Positions 18,150 to 28,040 of a stretch of 64,000 nucleotides of DNA are shown here, piece after piece. The stretch comes from Aneurinibacillus sp. Ricciae_BoGa-3 (GTDB taxonomy: Bacteria; Bacillota; Bacilli; Aneurinibacillales; Aneurinibacillaceae): positions 4,094,001 through 4,158,000 of the forward strand of contig NZ_CP116887.1 in the NCBI RefSeq assembly GCF_028421645.1, in the 5' to 3' direction. The position numbers were made by a program, and so were the translations under genes. The number at the start of each line of letters is the position of its first letter. The first letter of the stretch is position 1. The notes under the pieces are model-generated. The model made no database searches. It was not told the DNA's origin and saw only the letters and a program-made list of their open reading frames with translations.

Positions 18150-20576
18150 CTATTTTCTAAGTTCTGCACCGCATTCCGCAGCTAAAGCCTCCACTACCCG
18201 CTCATGGGCGGCCTGTACTTCTTCATCGGTCAGTGTTTTTTCCGGATCCCGGTATGTGCAGGACAGGGCAACACTCTTCTTGTTGGCACCCAACCTGTCG
18301 TCGATGTACACATCAAAAATGCGAACCGATTCCAGAAGATTTCCCGCTGATTTCTCAATCGTATCCTGAAGCTTGCCTGCCGTGACTTCCCTGTCTACTA
18401 CGACCGCAATATCACGGCTTACAGCCGGATACTTCGGCAGAGGAACCATTCCCGGGTGCACGGTGGCAAGTTCTATTAGTAAGCCTGCATCAAGCTGGAA
18501 TACATACGTTTCTTCAACTTCGTATGATTGTTGCGTTTCAGGATGAACCTGCCCTACGTAACCGGCAATCCGGCCCTGAAGAACAATTTGAGCCGTCCGC
18601 CCTGGATGCATGCCCGGCAAATTTTTGACAGGATGGTACTGAATACCTGTTATACCCAACCGGTTTAAAAGCACATCCAGCATGCCTTTCACAAGGTAAA
18701 AATCAACAGGCTGGGTCGCATCTAACCAATGTTCTGCGATCTGGTTTCCTGTGAGAAGTCCACCAAGCGTCAGTTTTTCCTCAGGAAGTTTGGTTAGGAC
18801 CTCTTCATTCGTCAAGAATACATTACCCAGTTCAAAAATCATGATATCGCGTTGATTGCGGTTGATGTTATAAGCCGCCGTTTCCAGAAGGTGCGGGATC
18901 AGATTGGTCCGCAAAACGCTTCTTTCCTCACTCATCGGCATAGCAAGGGGAATAGCGCAGGTATCTCCATATAAATTCGCAAAAGAGCTTAAGTTTTTGG
19001 GGGTAGTAAACGAGTAAGTGCTCACTTCATCCAAACCAACCGCATTCATGACCTCGCGAATTAAGCGGCGCAGTTCCTGCTCACGAGTAAGTATACCATG
19101 CGTGCCTTCGCCATAAGGCATAGTAATCGGAATGTTATCATAACCATACAGGCGGGCCACTTCTTCAATCAAATCAACTTCCCGGACAATATCCTGGCGG
19201 CGTGTTGGCGCTGTAACATGGAAAGTGTCGCCGTCGATGTCATACGGAAAAGACAGACGATCAAATATCGCTGCTGCTTCATCACGGGACAGGTTTGTTC
19301 CCAAAACTGTATTTAAGCGATCCATGCGAAGGGCAACACGCTTATCCTGCGGAATCTCAACAACTGAGTCCGCAATACCTTGGCCGATCTCCCCGCCAGC
19401 TAGTTCTGCCATGAGCAGGGCTGCACGCTCGAGTGCCAATTCTACCGCTTTCGGGTCGACTTCCTTCTCAAAACGAAGGCTGGCTTCAGAACGCAATCCC
19501 AGCTTTCGGGACGTCCGCCGGATAGATGGTCCAGCAAAATGGGCAGATTCGAGCAGGATGGTCCGAGTATCTTCCCCAATCTCTGAATTTGCTCCACCCA
19601 TCACACCGGCAATGCCGATCGGCTTCGTTCCATCCGTAATGAGGAGCATGTCAGCATCCAGCGTACGTTCGACATCATCGAGCGTTGTGATGGTCTCGCC
19701 TTCTTCTGCCAGCCTGACTACAATATTTCCGCCTTCCACCGCACTGTAGTCAAAAGCATGGAGCGGCTGCCCAGTTTCAAGCATCACATAGTTTGTAATA
19801 TCGACCACATTGTTAATCGGCCGCACACCCGCTGCCATCAGCCGACTCTGCATCCACAGCGGAGATGGAGCAAGCTTAACACCCGAAATCATGCGTGCCA
19901 TATAACGGCGGCAGTGTTCAGGTGCCTCTATTTTAATGGTAACCTTATCTGCAATAGATGGGCCGGTCTCAGTGAGGGAGGTTTCCGGCAGCTTTACTTC
20001 CCGGTTTAAAATAGCTGCCACTTCATAGGCCACACCAATCATGCTTAAGCAGTCGGAGCGATTAGGGGTAAGGCCAAGCTCAAGCACCGTGTCATCCAGG
20101 CTCAATACCTGCTCGATAGGCTGGCCAAGCTCCAAATTCTCAGGCAGAACCAGGATACCCTCCTGGATCTCCTTCGGCAACAGCTTATCGTTCATGCCGA
20201 GTTCTTTAGCTGAACAAATCATTCCCTGCGACTCCACACTGCGGAGTTTTGCGCGCTTGATTTTCACATCGTTCGGCAGATGGGCTCCCACAACGGCTAC
20301 CGGCACTTTCTGGCCGGCTGCGACATTCGGGGCTCCGCATACGATCTGCAGCATCTCCCCTGTGCCCACGTCCACTTGACACACATTTAATTTATCTGCA
20401 TTCGGATGCTTTTCTTTCTCTTTGACAAACCCGACTACTACGTTGGTTATGCCTTTGTTAAGGACTTCAACAGCGTCAACTTCTACCCCGGACCGCGTCA
20501 GCCTCTCAGCAAGTTCTTCCGGGGAAATTCCGGACAAATCGATATATTGGCTTAACCAGTTATATGATACTTTCAT
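18150..20576 (-). CDS. pheT: Phenylalanyl-tRNA synthetase beta subunit
   Basis: 808 residues, the usual length. With PheS it forms the alpha2-beta2 enzyme that charges tRNA-Phe. The N-terminal tRNA-binding/OB domain is at about 40-150 (VGFVKEKEKHPNADKLNVCQ). B3/B4 domains with the editing site follow. A B5 domain lies near 410-480, and the C-terminal anticodon-binding domain (FDX-ACB) covers about 715-808 (PLPKYPAVSRDIAVVVD). It starts 15 nt after the pheS stop with a strong RBS (AGGAGG) in the gap. Expression is coupled to pheS under the Phe T-box. Confidence 0.96.
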   Translation of the reverse strand: MKVSYNWLSQYIDLSGISPEELAERLTRSGVEVDAVEVLNKGITNVVVGFVKEKEKHPNADKLNVCQVDVGTGEMLQIVCGAPNVAAGQKVPVAVVGAHLPNDVKIKRAKLRSVESQGMICSAKELGMNDKLLPKEIQEGILVLPENLELGQPIEQVLSLDDTVLELGLTPNRSDCLSMIGVAYEVAAILNREVKLPETSLTETGPSIADKVTIKIEAPEHCRRYMARMISGVKLAPSPLWMQSRLMAAGVRPINNVVDITNYVMLETGQPLHAFDYSAVEGGNIVVRLAEEGETITTLDDVERTLDADMLLITDGTKPIGIAGVMGGANSEIGEDTRTILLESAHFAGPSIRRTSRKLGLRSEASLRFEKEVDPKAVELALERAALLMAELAGGEIGQGIADSVVEIPQDKRVALRMDRLNTVLGTNLSRDEAAAIFDRLSFPYDIDGDTFHVTAPTRRQDIVREVDLIEEVARLYGYDNIPITMPYGEGTHGILTREQELRRLIREVMNAVGLDEVSTYSFTTPKNLSSFANLYGDTCAIPLAMPMSEERSVLRTNLIPHLLETAAYNINRNQRDIMIFELGNVFLTNEEVLTKLPEEKLTLGGLLTGNQIAEHWLDATQPVDFYLVKGMLDVLLNRLGITGIQYHPVKNLPGMHPGRTAQIVLQGRIAGYVGQVHPETQQSYEVEETYVFQLDAGLLIELATVHPGMVPLPKYPAVSRDIAVVVDREVTAGKLQDTIEKSAGNLLESVRIFDVYIDDRLGANKKSVALSCTYRDPEKTLTDEEVQAAHERVVEALAAECGAELRK

Positions 20577-20591
20577 CTTTTTATCTCCTCC

Positions 20592-21626
20592 TTAAACCCG
20601 GTTGAACTGCTTGAGGAAACGCAGATCGTTTGTATAGAAATGGCGGATATCATCAATGTTGTATTTGAGCATCGCAATGCGCTCCACACCCATTCCAAAA
20701 GCAAATCCTGTATATTTCTCCGGATCATATCCCGCCATCTCAAGTACGCGCGGGTGTACCATCCCTGAGCCCAGTATCTCAATCCACCCTGTATGCTTGC
20801 AGACGCGGCATCCGTGGCCGCCACAGAACATACAGGAAACGTCCACCTCAGCGCTTGGCTCTGTGAATGGGAAGAAACTTGGACGCAACCGGATGCTAGC
20901 ATCATCGCTGAACATCTGGCGGGCAAACTCAAGCAGGATTCCTTTTAGGTCACTCATGCGGACATTCTCGCCCACCATCAAACCTTCCACCTGTGTAAAT
21001 ACGTGTGAATGGGTAGCGTCATCATTATCGCGGCGATATACGCGGCCCGGGCAAATGATTTTCACGGGAACTTTACCCTGCATCTTCTCCATTGTCCGCA
21101 CCTGTACAGGAGAAGTATGCGTACGCAGCAGGATATCTTCCGTTATATAAAAGGAATCCTGCATGTCTCGGGCGGGGTGTTCCTTAGGCAGATTAAGCGT
21201 TTCGAAGTTATAGTAATCAGACTCCACTTCCGGGCCTTCCGCAACGGTGAACCCTAATCCCAGAAAGATGTCCTCAATTTGCTCGATGACCAGGGTCAAC
21301 GGATGGCGGTTGCCCGTATGGATCATTCTGCCTGGCAGGGTTACATCAATGGTTTCCTTCGCCAGCTTTGCTTCTATTTCTGCTTTTTCTATGGTTTGTT
21401 TCTTTTGCTCCAGACCATTTTCCACGGCTTCGCGCACTTCATTAGCCAGCTGCCCGATTAGCGGGCGCTCCTCTGCCGATAATTTACCCATCCCGCGGAG
21501 TATTTCAGTTAAACGGCCCTTTTTTCCCAGATACTTGACACGCAACTCTTGAACCTGTGAGGACTCCTGAACCGATTCAAGCTCAGCCAGCGCTTGATTC
21601 TTTACTTCTTCCAATCGTTCACGCAA
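20592..21626 (-). CDS. pheS: Phenylalanyl-tRNA synthetase alpha subunit
   Basis: 344 residues when started at the TTG at 21626, the same length as B. subtilis PheS. AAGGAGG lies 8 nt upstream of this TTG. A longer frame to 21656 would place the RBS inside the coding region and run into the T-box terminator. It has an N-terminal coiled coil (1-85) and a class II catalytic core with motif 2-like [10 protein letters not shown] and motif 3-like [16 protein letters not shown] near the C-terminus. It is the catalytic subunit that activates phenylalanine. Confidence 0.95.
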   Translation of the reverse strand: MRERLEEVKNQALAELESVQESSQVQELRVKYLGKKGRLTEILRGMGKLSAEERPLIGQLANEVREAVENGLEQKKQTIEKAEIEAKLAKETIDVTLPGRMIHTGNRHPLTLVIEQIEDIFLGLGFTVAEGPEVESDYYNFETLNLPKEHPARDMQDSFYITEDILLRTHTSPVQVRTMEKMQGKVPVKIICPGRVYRRDNDDATHSHVFTQVEGLMVGENVRMSDLKGILLEFARQMFSDDASIRLRPSFFPFTEPSAEVDVSCMFCGGHGCRVCKHTGWIEILGSGMVHPRVLEMAGYDPEKYTGFAFGMGVERIAMLKYNIDDIRHFYTNDLRFLKQFNRV

Positions 21627-21659
21627 CGGTAAAACCTCCTTTACGATTTTGAACACAAA

Positions 21660-21905
21660 AAAGACCTTCCACCCGGTAAGGGGCGAAAGGTCGCGGTACC
21701 ACCCTTAGTAAGAATGCATGCAACTCCATTCTTATCTCTTCATTGATAACGGATAGATCGGCCTATCCGGATCCCCTTCTACTTCAATTTTCAAAGGGAC
21801 AGCTCAGGAGTGAATTCAAGCGGCGCCTATCTCAAGGATGCTTTCAGTCAGCGGCATCCTTTCCCTGTCAGTGGCATTCCGGTTTACTACTCTCCGTCAA
21901 CGCGT
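21660..21905 (-). promoter_or_regulatory. T-box leader, phenylalanine specifier (TTC)
   Basis: The minus strand carries the conserved T-box GGGTGGTACCGCG (plus 21692-21704), followed by a terminator (ACCTTTCGCCC ... GGGTGGAAGGT, then six T, up to about 21650). The specifier loop reads GAA-TTC-A, with TTC at plus 21812-21814. Uncharged tRNA-Phe should favour antitermination into pheST. Confidence 0.93.
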
Positions 21906-21938
21906 TGTACATTATGAATGATGAAACATTTAGCCTTT

Positions 21939-21967
21939 ATTATAAGGAAGATCGGAGTCAATTACAA
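21939..21967 (-). promoter_or_regulatory. Sigma-A promoter of the pheST leader
   Basis: The minus strand has TTGTAA, a 17-base spacer and a perfect TATAAT (plus 21939-21944), about 35 nt before the start of the T-box structure. Confidence 0.6.
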
Positions 21968-22085
21968 GCTTACAGCAATGGATATGTCCTTATTTATTCC
22001 TACCTTAATAATAAATTTTATCATATACTATAATCGAGACCGGAATAGCTACCCAACAACGAAGACACAGAAGGAGGAGGAACGA

Positions 22086-22808
22086 ATGGCGGACCTCGAA
22101 ACCATTCTTTACGATAAGAAATTCAAGTGTGCCCACTGCGATCACGAATTTACCAGCAAGAAGGTGCGCTTACGACGCGGTCATCCAATTCAGCGTGATC
22201 CCGACTTTTGTGTTCATTATGCAAACCAATCTGAGAATCCGCTGCTATACCACGTAATAGTCTGCCCAGAATGCGGATTTTCATTCAACGATAATTTTCG
22301 GACATTTATTCCGGACCCAACCGTTGAACAGCGGATACAAGAAAAAATATCGGACAATTGGACAAAAAAGGACTATACCGGTATGCGGACCGTCCCTGAA
22401 GCCATTGCTGCTTATAAACTAGGAATATTTACAGCAGATGTGCGCGGTGAAAGCCACTGCGTGCTGGCGGGCTTGTGCATGCGGCTTGCCTGGATGTACC
22501 GTTTCCTTAAGAAGAAAGTGAAGGAAGATCATTTCCTCGAAGTAGCCAGGCACGAATATGAGCTCTCACTTGAAAAAGGAGATTACGCCAATACAGACAT
22601 GACAGAGTTAAAGATTCTGTATCTGGTGGGGGAACTCTACCGCCACCTCGGAAACCCGCAGCAGGCCGTTCACTATTTCTCCTCTGTTATCCACCACAAG
22701 CTAAAAGACACCGATCCGCAAATGGTGCGAGCCGCCCGTGATCAGTGGGAAACCATGCGCGAAGACATGAAAAGAGAAAAAGTTGCCCGGGAAGACCCAG
22801 CCGGGTAG
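22086..22808 (+). CDS. DUF2225 domain-containing protein
   Basis: 240 residues. It starts at the ATG at 22086 behind AAGGAGGAGG (22071-22080); the open frame extends further upstream without an RBS. The N-terminal zinc-ribbon-like part has CAHC near residue 16 and CPEC near 60. The C-terminal half is helical and TPR-like (EVARHEYELSLEKGDY..., LYLVGELYRHLGNPQQAVHY). DUF2225 proteins are widespread in Firmicutes and have no assigned function. It is divergent from pheST and convergent with the methyltransferase gene, overlapping a shared terminator. Confidence 0.85.
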   Translation: MADLETILYDKKFKCAHCDHEFTSKKVRLRRGHPIQRDPDFCVHYANQSENPLLYHVIVCPECGFSFNDNFRTFIPDPTVEQRIQEKISDNWTKKDYTGMRTVPEAIAAYKLGIFTADVRGESHCVLAGLCMRLAWMYRFLKKKVKEDHFLEVARHEYELSLEKGDYANTDMTELKILYLVGELYRHLGNPQQAVHYFSSVIHHKLKDTDPQMVRAARDQWETMREDMKREKVAREDPAG

Positions 22809-22817
22809 CTTTATTTC
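22790..22817. terminator. Shared bidirectional terminator
   Basis: AAGTTGCCCGG and CCGGGTAGCTT pair over 11 bp with two G-U pairs across the DUF2225 stop codon. TTATTT follows on the plus strand and TTTCTC on the minus strand. Confidence 0.55.
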
Positions 22818-23614
22818 ATCTTTCTCAGATTCCGCTGTCTCACTGCCTCATACATAAGAATCGACCCAGCCGCTCCGGCATTTAAAGATTCCGCTCGGCC
22901 ATACAGCGGAATAATGACATTCTGATCCGTTATCTGCAGCAGATCCTCACTCATTCCGCTTCCTTCATTCCCAATAACCAGGATAATGGGTCCGGAATAA
23001 TCAATTTCCGTATAGGGAAGAGATTCATGCAGACTGGTTCCGATCACCCGAATGCATGGCTGCTGTTTCCTTACCGCTGCGATGAACCCAGCCAGATTTT
23101 TGCGCCAGACGGGTATATGAAACAAGGAGCCCATTGTTGAGCGGACAGTCTTGCTGTTATAGAGGTCGACACTCCCGTCCCCTACCACGACTCCATCGAA
23201 ATCGGCTGCGTCGGCAGTGCGGATTAGCGTGCCCAGATTGCCTGGATCCTGCAGGCGGTCCACTAGCAAAAGCATGGGGTTGTCCTTCAACTGCAGTTCA
23301 CCATCATCCGGCATCCGAATCACGGCCATTATCCCTTGTGGAGCCTGGGTTTCCGATAGTTTAGATAACACGTGCGCGCTTACCCAATACATGCGGGCTC
23401 GCCCCGCCATGCTTTGATACTCTGCAAGCCACCGAGGGATCTGCATTCCTTCTTCCAGCAGCAGCGACTCGATGTCTGCGCCGGACCGGCATGCTTCCTC
23501 CACCAAGTGCGGGCCTTCTATTAAGAAAAGCCCGGCTTGTTCCCGTTCCTTTCTCTTTTGTAACTTACTCCATTGTTTAACCCGCGGGTTTTGCGCGGAC
23601 GTTATAATCTCCAT
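22811..23614 (-). CDS. ysgA: TrmH/SpoU-family RNA methyltransferase (YsgA)
   Basis: 267 residues. The N-terminal substrate-binding domain (1-100, ITSAQNPRVKQWSKLQKRKE) is followed by a SPOUT knot methyltransferase domain with the three family motifs: DPGNLGTLIRTADA, IILVIGNEGSGMS and IPLYGRAESLNAGAAGSILM. It methylates rRNA ribose using S-adenosylmethionine. The order ysgA-sspI-ysdC matches B. subtilis. The RBS GGAGGG is 6 nt before the ATG. Confidence 0.92.
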   Translation of the reverse strand: MEIITSAQNPRVKQWSKLQKRKEREQAGLFLIEGPHLVEEACRSGADIESLLLEEGMQIPRWLAEYQSMAGRARMYWVSAHVLSKLSETQAPQGIMAVIRMPDDGELQLKDNPMLLLVDRLQDPGNLGTLIRTADAADFDGVVVGDGSVDLYNSKTVRSTMGSLFHIPVWRKNLAGFIAAVRKQQPCIRVIGTSLHESLPYTEIDYSGPIILVIGNEGSGMSEDLLQITDQNVIIPLYGRAESLNAGAAGSILMYEAVRQRNLRKMK

Positions 23615-23758
23615 TATTGCCCTCCAACTGCAAACGTGGGCGTATATCCCACTGCAATTTTCTCCTATGTCTGCTTATTTCTTTTAGAAGGGATGAAAAA
23701 AGCCTACTGTGCCAAACTAATGTTATTCATTACCTTAAAAAACAGGAGAGTGATTAAC

Positions 23759-23974
23759 ATGAATATTGCTGACTTAGATCTGCGCGATGCGATACTTCAC
23801 AATATGCGGGGCGCATCCGAGGAAGATGTCCGCCATACAATTGTGGATGCCATATCCAGCAGAGAAGAAAAGTTATTGCCAGGGCTTGGTGTCCTATTCG
23901 AGCTTGCCTGGGGACAGATGAGCGAACAGGATAAAAACAAAATGATCCAGGTTATCCAAAAGCAAGTACAATAG
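23759..23974 (+). CDS. sspI: Small acid-soluble spore protein I
   Basis: 71 residues. The sequence MNIADLDLRDAILHNMRGAS ... LPGLGVLFELAWGQMSEQDK matches SspI, a minor spore-core protein made in the forespore under sigma G in B. subtilis. The start at 23759 is set by AGGAG at 23744-23748; the open frame extends upstream without support. No convincing sigma-G promoter could be picked by eye. Confidence 0.93.
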   Translation: MNIADLDLRDAILHNMRGASEEDVRHTIVDAISSREEKLLPGLGVLFELAWGQMSEQDKNKMIQVIQKQVQ

Positions 23975-23996
23975 CCGACACTCCGCTTTATTTTAC

Positions 23997-24032
23997 AAAA
24001 ACCCGCATGCACACGTTTGTGCTGCGGGTTTT
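23997..24032. terminator. Bidirectional terminator between sspI and the M42 peptidase gene
   Basis: AAAACCCGCA and TGCGGGTTTT form a perfect 10-bp stem, with an inner GCACA/TGTGC extension, between the convergent genes. Confidence 0.85.
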
Positions 24033-24058
24033 GTACTGGCAAAATGGCACGATGTTTT

Positions 24059-25135
24059 TTAATACTCTCCACGTTTTAGTTTGGCCACAGTTTCCTCATC
24101 CAACTTTTTGATAACCTCATGAATCAATTTTACAGCGTTATCAATATCATCCTGGTGCAGAATAGCTGCATGGCTATGAATATAGCGGGTTGCAATGCTG
24201 ATCACGATGGAAGGTACACCCTTGCCGTGCAGATGCATTTTACCTGCGTCGGTCCCGCCTCCCGCCATCGCGTCATATTGGAACGGGATGTTATGCTCTT
24301 TTGCGGTATCAATCACGAGATTGCGAAGCCCTTCGTGCGGAATCATAGAAGCGTCATATAGAAGAATCTGCGGCCCTTCGCCGATTTTAGATTGGGCATC
24401 CTGTTCTTTAACGCCGGGCGTGTCTCCCGCAATGCCCACATCTACCGCAATGGCGATATCTGGCTGAACGACGTTTACTGATGTTTGCGCGCCGCGCAGG
24501 CCAACCTCTTCCTGAACATTGCCCACACCATACACCGTATTCGGATGATCTACGCCTTTTAACGATTCCAGCGTCTGAATGGCCATCGCAATTCCGACGC
24601 GGTTATCCCATGCCTTTGCCATCATGATTTTCGGATTGTTCATTACCGTAAACGGGCAAATAGGCACGGCGGTATCCCCTGGGCGGATCCCGAATTCTTC
24701 TGCTTCTTCCTTGCTCGAAGCCCCGATATCAATAAACATATCTTTGATTTCAACCGTCTTTTTTCGCTGATCAGGCGGCAGAATGTGAGGCGGGACTGAA
24801 CCGATAACCCCCTCAATCACTCCCTTGCGTGTCTGGATCGCCACACGCTGCGCCAGCATAACTTGGCCCCACCATCCGCCAAGCGTCTGGAATTTAAGGA
24901 AGCCTTTATCTGTTATCATCGTAATCATAAAGCCAACTTCATCCAGATGGCCGGCAACCATGATTTTCGGGCCTTTATTGCCTTTGCGCGCAATAAGGCT
25001 GCCTAAATTATCGGTTGTAATTTCATCCGCAAACGGCGCTATGTATTTTTTCATAACTTCCCGCACTTTGCCCTCATGGCCGGGAACGCCAGGTGTTTCG
25101 GTTAATTCCTTATACATAGAAACATGCTGCTCCAT
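24059..25135 (-). CDS. ysdC: M42 family metallopeptidase (glutamyl aminopeptidase/YsdC type)
   Basis: 358 residues from the ATG at 25135, which has GGAGGG 6 nt upstream; a longer frame to 25174 has no RBS. M42 enzymes are cytoplasmic dodecameric di-metal aminopeptidases. Visible features: HLDEVGFMI near 65 (metal His/Asp), AKAWDNRVG near 178 (bridging Asp), [11 protein letters not shown] near 210 (catalytic Glu pair), [11 protein letters not shown] near 235 and the C-terminal YIHSHAAI. The B. subtilis relative is YsdC, at the equivalent position. Confidence 0.93.
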   Translation of the reverse strand: MEQHVSMYKELTETPGVPGHEGKVREVMKKYIAPFADEITTDNLGSLIARKGNKGPKIMVAGHLDEVGFMITMITDKGFLKFQTLGGWWGQVMLAQRVAIQTRKGVIEGVIGSVPPHILPPDQRKKTVEIKDMFIDIGASSKEEAEEFGIRPGDTAVPICPFTVMNNPKIMMAKAWDNRVGIAMAIQTLESLKGVDHPNTVYGVGNVQEEVGLRGAQTSVNVVQPDIAIAVDVGIAGDTPGVKEQDAQSKIGEGPQILLYDASMIPHEGLRNLVIDTAKEHNIPFQYDAMAGGGTDAGKMHLHGKGVPSIVISIATRYIHSHAAILHQDDIDNAVKLIHEVIKKLDEETVAKLKRGEY

Positions 25136-25245
25136 CGTCTTCCCTCCAATTGTTAATCTGGTATAGTATTCCAAGGTTTACCGTTAGCATTCATTATTAT
25201 CCTACCATTTATGCCCATACTAAGCAAAAGGAGGCCGCGCATTTT

Positions 25246-25611
25246 ATGAAACTTCGCATGGTTGTTAACACGTTGTATAAGCTTGTATTTTTCCCCGCTG
25301 TGCTTGTAGGCATGTCAGCTTCGATGCCAGGCATTCTTTCGTTTTCTGGGGTTCTGCATTTGGCGTTTGTATGTATTCTGCTGACCATAATCGGGGTGCT
25401 GGCAGACGAAACGATACTGCCGCTGTTCGGTGTTGAAACTTCCACCATCCAGGGGGCTGGAGCCATAATGGCTATTTTGTATCTTTCCGGCATCTTATTT
25501 CCAGGCAGCAATATATCCGTTTCCGGGGCTGTTTTTGCTGGTGCCGCGCTCGGAATTATAGAAAGGGTCGCCCACCATTTTGTCATGTTACATCGGAGGG
25601 CAACTACTTAG
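25246..25611 (+). CDS. DUF2512 family membrane protein (YndM-like)
   Basis: 121 residues. It starts at the ATG at 25246 with AAGGAGG 12 nt upstream. Four hydrophobic segments cover most of the protein, with the family-like loop LADETILPLFGVETSTIQGA between helices 2 and 3. No function is known for the family; B. subtilis YndM is expressed during sporulation. It is divergent from the M42 gene and ends 11 nt before the convergent radical SAM gene. Confidence 0.6.
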   Translation: MKLRMVVNTLYKLVFFPAVLVGMSASMPGILSFSGVLHLAFVCILLTIIGVLADETILPLFGVETSTIQGAGAIMAILYLSGILFPGSNISVSGAVFAGAALGIIERVAHHFVMLHRRATT

Positions 25612-25622
25612 AGGAAACAAAA

Positions 25623-27395
25623 TTAATTTTTGGAAACCGTAACGTTTGAAGCATCCAGGCCAGCTGTGTAAGCTAACGGCCTATCATACTCTTCGGGATT
25701 GTAAATGACAAGCAGCAGAGTTGGCCGCGGCCTGCATTCACCGGTGTGCTCGTAATGCTCCAGGTCAAATGGCAAAGTTTCCACTACCGCATGCTTGTGA
25801 AGCTGTTTCTCGTCCAGACCGAGCGATGCCAGGCCATCTCCGAACAATGTAGGTCTTTCTGCCGCCAGCTTAATCGCCGCAGTCTGTACACTCTTGTCCA
25901 TATCATAACGCCACCATGTTTTGCGCGGCTTATATTTATGGTTCAGGAAATAGCTGTATTTCATTAAACCTTCTATTATATCCATGTTTTTTGTGCCTCT
26001 TTGCAGAAGAAAAGCATGCAGGCGCGTAAACAAATCCTCAAGCTGGTGTCCAATGCGCGACCAGCCTCTCTCTTCCCAGAAGTCGCCAAACTCCTGAAAG
26101 AAATCAAAAGCTGAAGCGAACTCATGCGCAATGAGATAGTGGATAGCCGCATCCATGCGGTGGGCGTTCCAGTACTTCTCCAGCACATCCTCTACCCTTT
26201 TAATGCGGACGATATCGCTAAATGGCAGCACATTATTACCCAGTATTTCATAAGGCGAATGGTCCATATACACATAATCGTATTTAGCCGCGTTAATCCT
26301 GAGCCCGGTTCCCCGCAGCATTTTCAAAAACCCAAGCTGCAGTTCCTCCGGTCCCAATGCGAATACATCGTTAAATGTTTTGCTGAAAGAGTTATAGTCC
26401 TCCTCAGGCAGGCCGGCGATTAAATCAAGGTGCTGATCGATTTTGCCGCTTTCTTTTACCTTTGTAACCGTCCGGGTTAGTTTCGTAAAGTTCTGCTTTC
26501 GTTTTACCAGTTCGTTTGTGGCATCATTGGTTGATTGGACACCAATTTCGAAGCGGAAAATACCTGGCGGTGCATTCTCCGCCAGAAAATCAAGCACTTC
26601 CGGGCGCATAATGTCCGCCGTAATTTCAAACTGGAACACACAGCCCCGGTGGTTTTTAATCAGAAAATCAAATATTTCAAGGGCATAGTCGCGTTTGATA
26701 TTGAATGTCCGATCGACGAATTTTATGAGCTTTGCTCCGCTTTCAATAAGAAACAGCAGCTCTCTCTTCGTCCGTTCAATATCAAAATAGCGAACCCCTA
26801 CCTCTATGCTGGATAAGCAGAACTGGCAGGAAAACGGACATCCCCGGCTTGTCTCAAAGTACGTCACCCGGTTTGCTAAATTAGGCAGGTCTTCAGCGAA
26901 ATGAAACGGTGACGGAATGTCGTTCAAATCCAGCTTCGGGTTCGGCGGGTTGATCACGGTTTTCCCATCTTTGCGATAGGCCACGCCAAAAACAAAGTGA
27001 TATTTTCCTTCACCCTGTATTTCAGTCAACAGGTTATGAAATGATTCTTCTCCCTCGCCTACTACAATAAAATCGGCCTCCGGGATGCGGTCCATCCAGT
27101 GCTCCACATCATAGGAGACTTCCGGTCCTCCTAACACGATGGTTACTTCAGGCATCACTTTCTTGAGCATCTTGATGATGCGGATGGTTTCCTCTATGTT
27201 CCATATATAGCAGGAGAATCCGATCACATCCGGCCTGCGCCCAAACAGGTCCGATACAACGTTCATAACCGGGTCTTTAATCGTATATTCAGCCAGATCA
27301 ATATCAAAGTCTTTCTCGCTGTATGCTTTTAAATAACGTATGGCAAGCGACGTATGAATATATTTTGCATTAAGCGTAGCTACCGTTACTTTCAT
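25623..27395 (-). CDS. B12-binding-domain radical SAM protein with DUF4080 C-terminus
   Basis: 590 residues. The N-terminal cobalamin-binding-like Rossmann domain spans 1-140; it lacks the DxHxxG base-off motif. The radical SAM core has C186-x3-C190-x2-C193 (RGCPFSCQFC) for the 4Fe-4S cluster, followed by a DUF4080-like C-terminal half from about 370. It probably performs a radical methylation or methylthiolation; the substrate is unknown. Relatives are common in Bacillales. The RBS GAGGT is about 8 nt before the ATG. Confidence 0.88.
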   Translation of the reverse strand: MKVTVATLNAKYIHTSLAIRYLKAYSEKDFDIDLAEYTIKDPVMNVVSDLFGRRPDVIGFSCYIWNIEETIRIIKMLKKVMPEVTIVLGGPEVSYDVEHWMDRIPEADFIVVGEGEESFHNLLTEIQGEGKYHFVFGVAYRKDGKTVINPPNPKLDLNDIPSPFHFAEDLPNLANRVTYFETSRGCPFSCQFCLSSIEVGVRYFDIERTKRELLFLIESGAKLIKFVDRTFNIKRDYALEIFDFLIKNHRGCVFQFEITADIMRPEVLDFLAENAPPGIFRFEIGVQSTNDATNELVKRKQNFTKLTRTVTKVKESGKIDQHLDLIAGLPEEDYNSFSKTFNDVFALGPEELQLGFLKMLRGTGLRINAAKYDYVYMDHSPYEILGNNVLPFSDIVRIKRVEDVLEKYWNAHRMDAAIHYLIAHEFASAFDFFQEFGDFWEERGWSRIGHQLEDLFTRLHAFLLQRGTKNMDIIEGLMKYSYFLNHKYKPRKTWWRYDMDKSVQTAAIKLAAERPTLFGDGLASLGLDEKQLHKHAVVETLPFDLEHYEHTGECRPRPTLLLVIYNPEEYDRPLAYTAGLDASNVTVSKN

Positions 27396-28040
27396 ATATA
27401 AACCTCATTTTCCTTTTAACTTCTTCTCTAATCTTCACTTTTGACAGTATAGCACTTTTCCCGATGCTTTTTCTAATGAAATGGGGAAGCATGGAGTTCT
27501 AGGCTTAGGCATCAGCAGTCTCTTCTTTGATTCAATTTTGAGTAGTGGAAGGACCCAGCTTCCTTATTGAGTGGTCTGCACAACTACTCCATTCATGACA
27601 TTTCATATGAGAGTTTCAGATAGGTATTCTGGACAACCATGCGCCATGTCATCTAAGTTTCGCACAAACGTCGGTACCCGCAAACCAATATTATTGATTG
27701 AGAATTAAATCTACTACAGCACCAAATTAATCCAGTGGCCAAATCTGCTTTTCACAACCCAATCTTTAATCCATTTTACTATTCAAAATAATGCTCCCAT
27801 CCTTTTTTGTAATTCACCTTAAAATATGCACAGAAGAATATTTATAGTAGGAAAAGGTTAAAAAACTATAAAAACCTCTAATGAATCAAAAAATTTCTAA
27901 AAAACGGAAAATAAACCTACCTAAAGTTTACGATATTATACTATTATATAGAATTATTTATAAATTATTCCTTATCAGGTAATTGGTGATCTCTGGTCAC
28001 TTTTTATAATATCTGCCAACATTCACAAGGAGGTAATACT
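27396..28040. other. AT-rich intergenic region (645 nt)
   Basis: No open frame with an RBS and no RNA gene were recognised. GC content drops clearly compared with both flanks and stays low to about 34.4 kb. The right end carries a promoter-like pair (27927-27954) for the secreted protein. Confidence 0.5.
27927..27954 (+). promoter_or_regulatory. Promoter candidate for the secreted protein gene
   Basis: TTTACG, a 16-base spacer and TAGAAT, 86 nt before the start codon. Chance matches are likely in such AT-rich sequence. Confidence 0.3.
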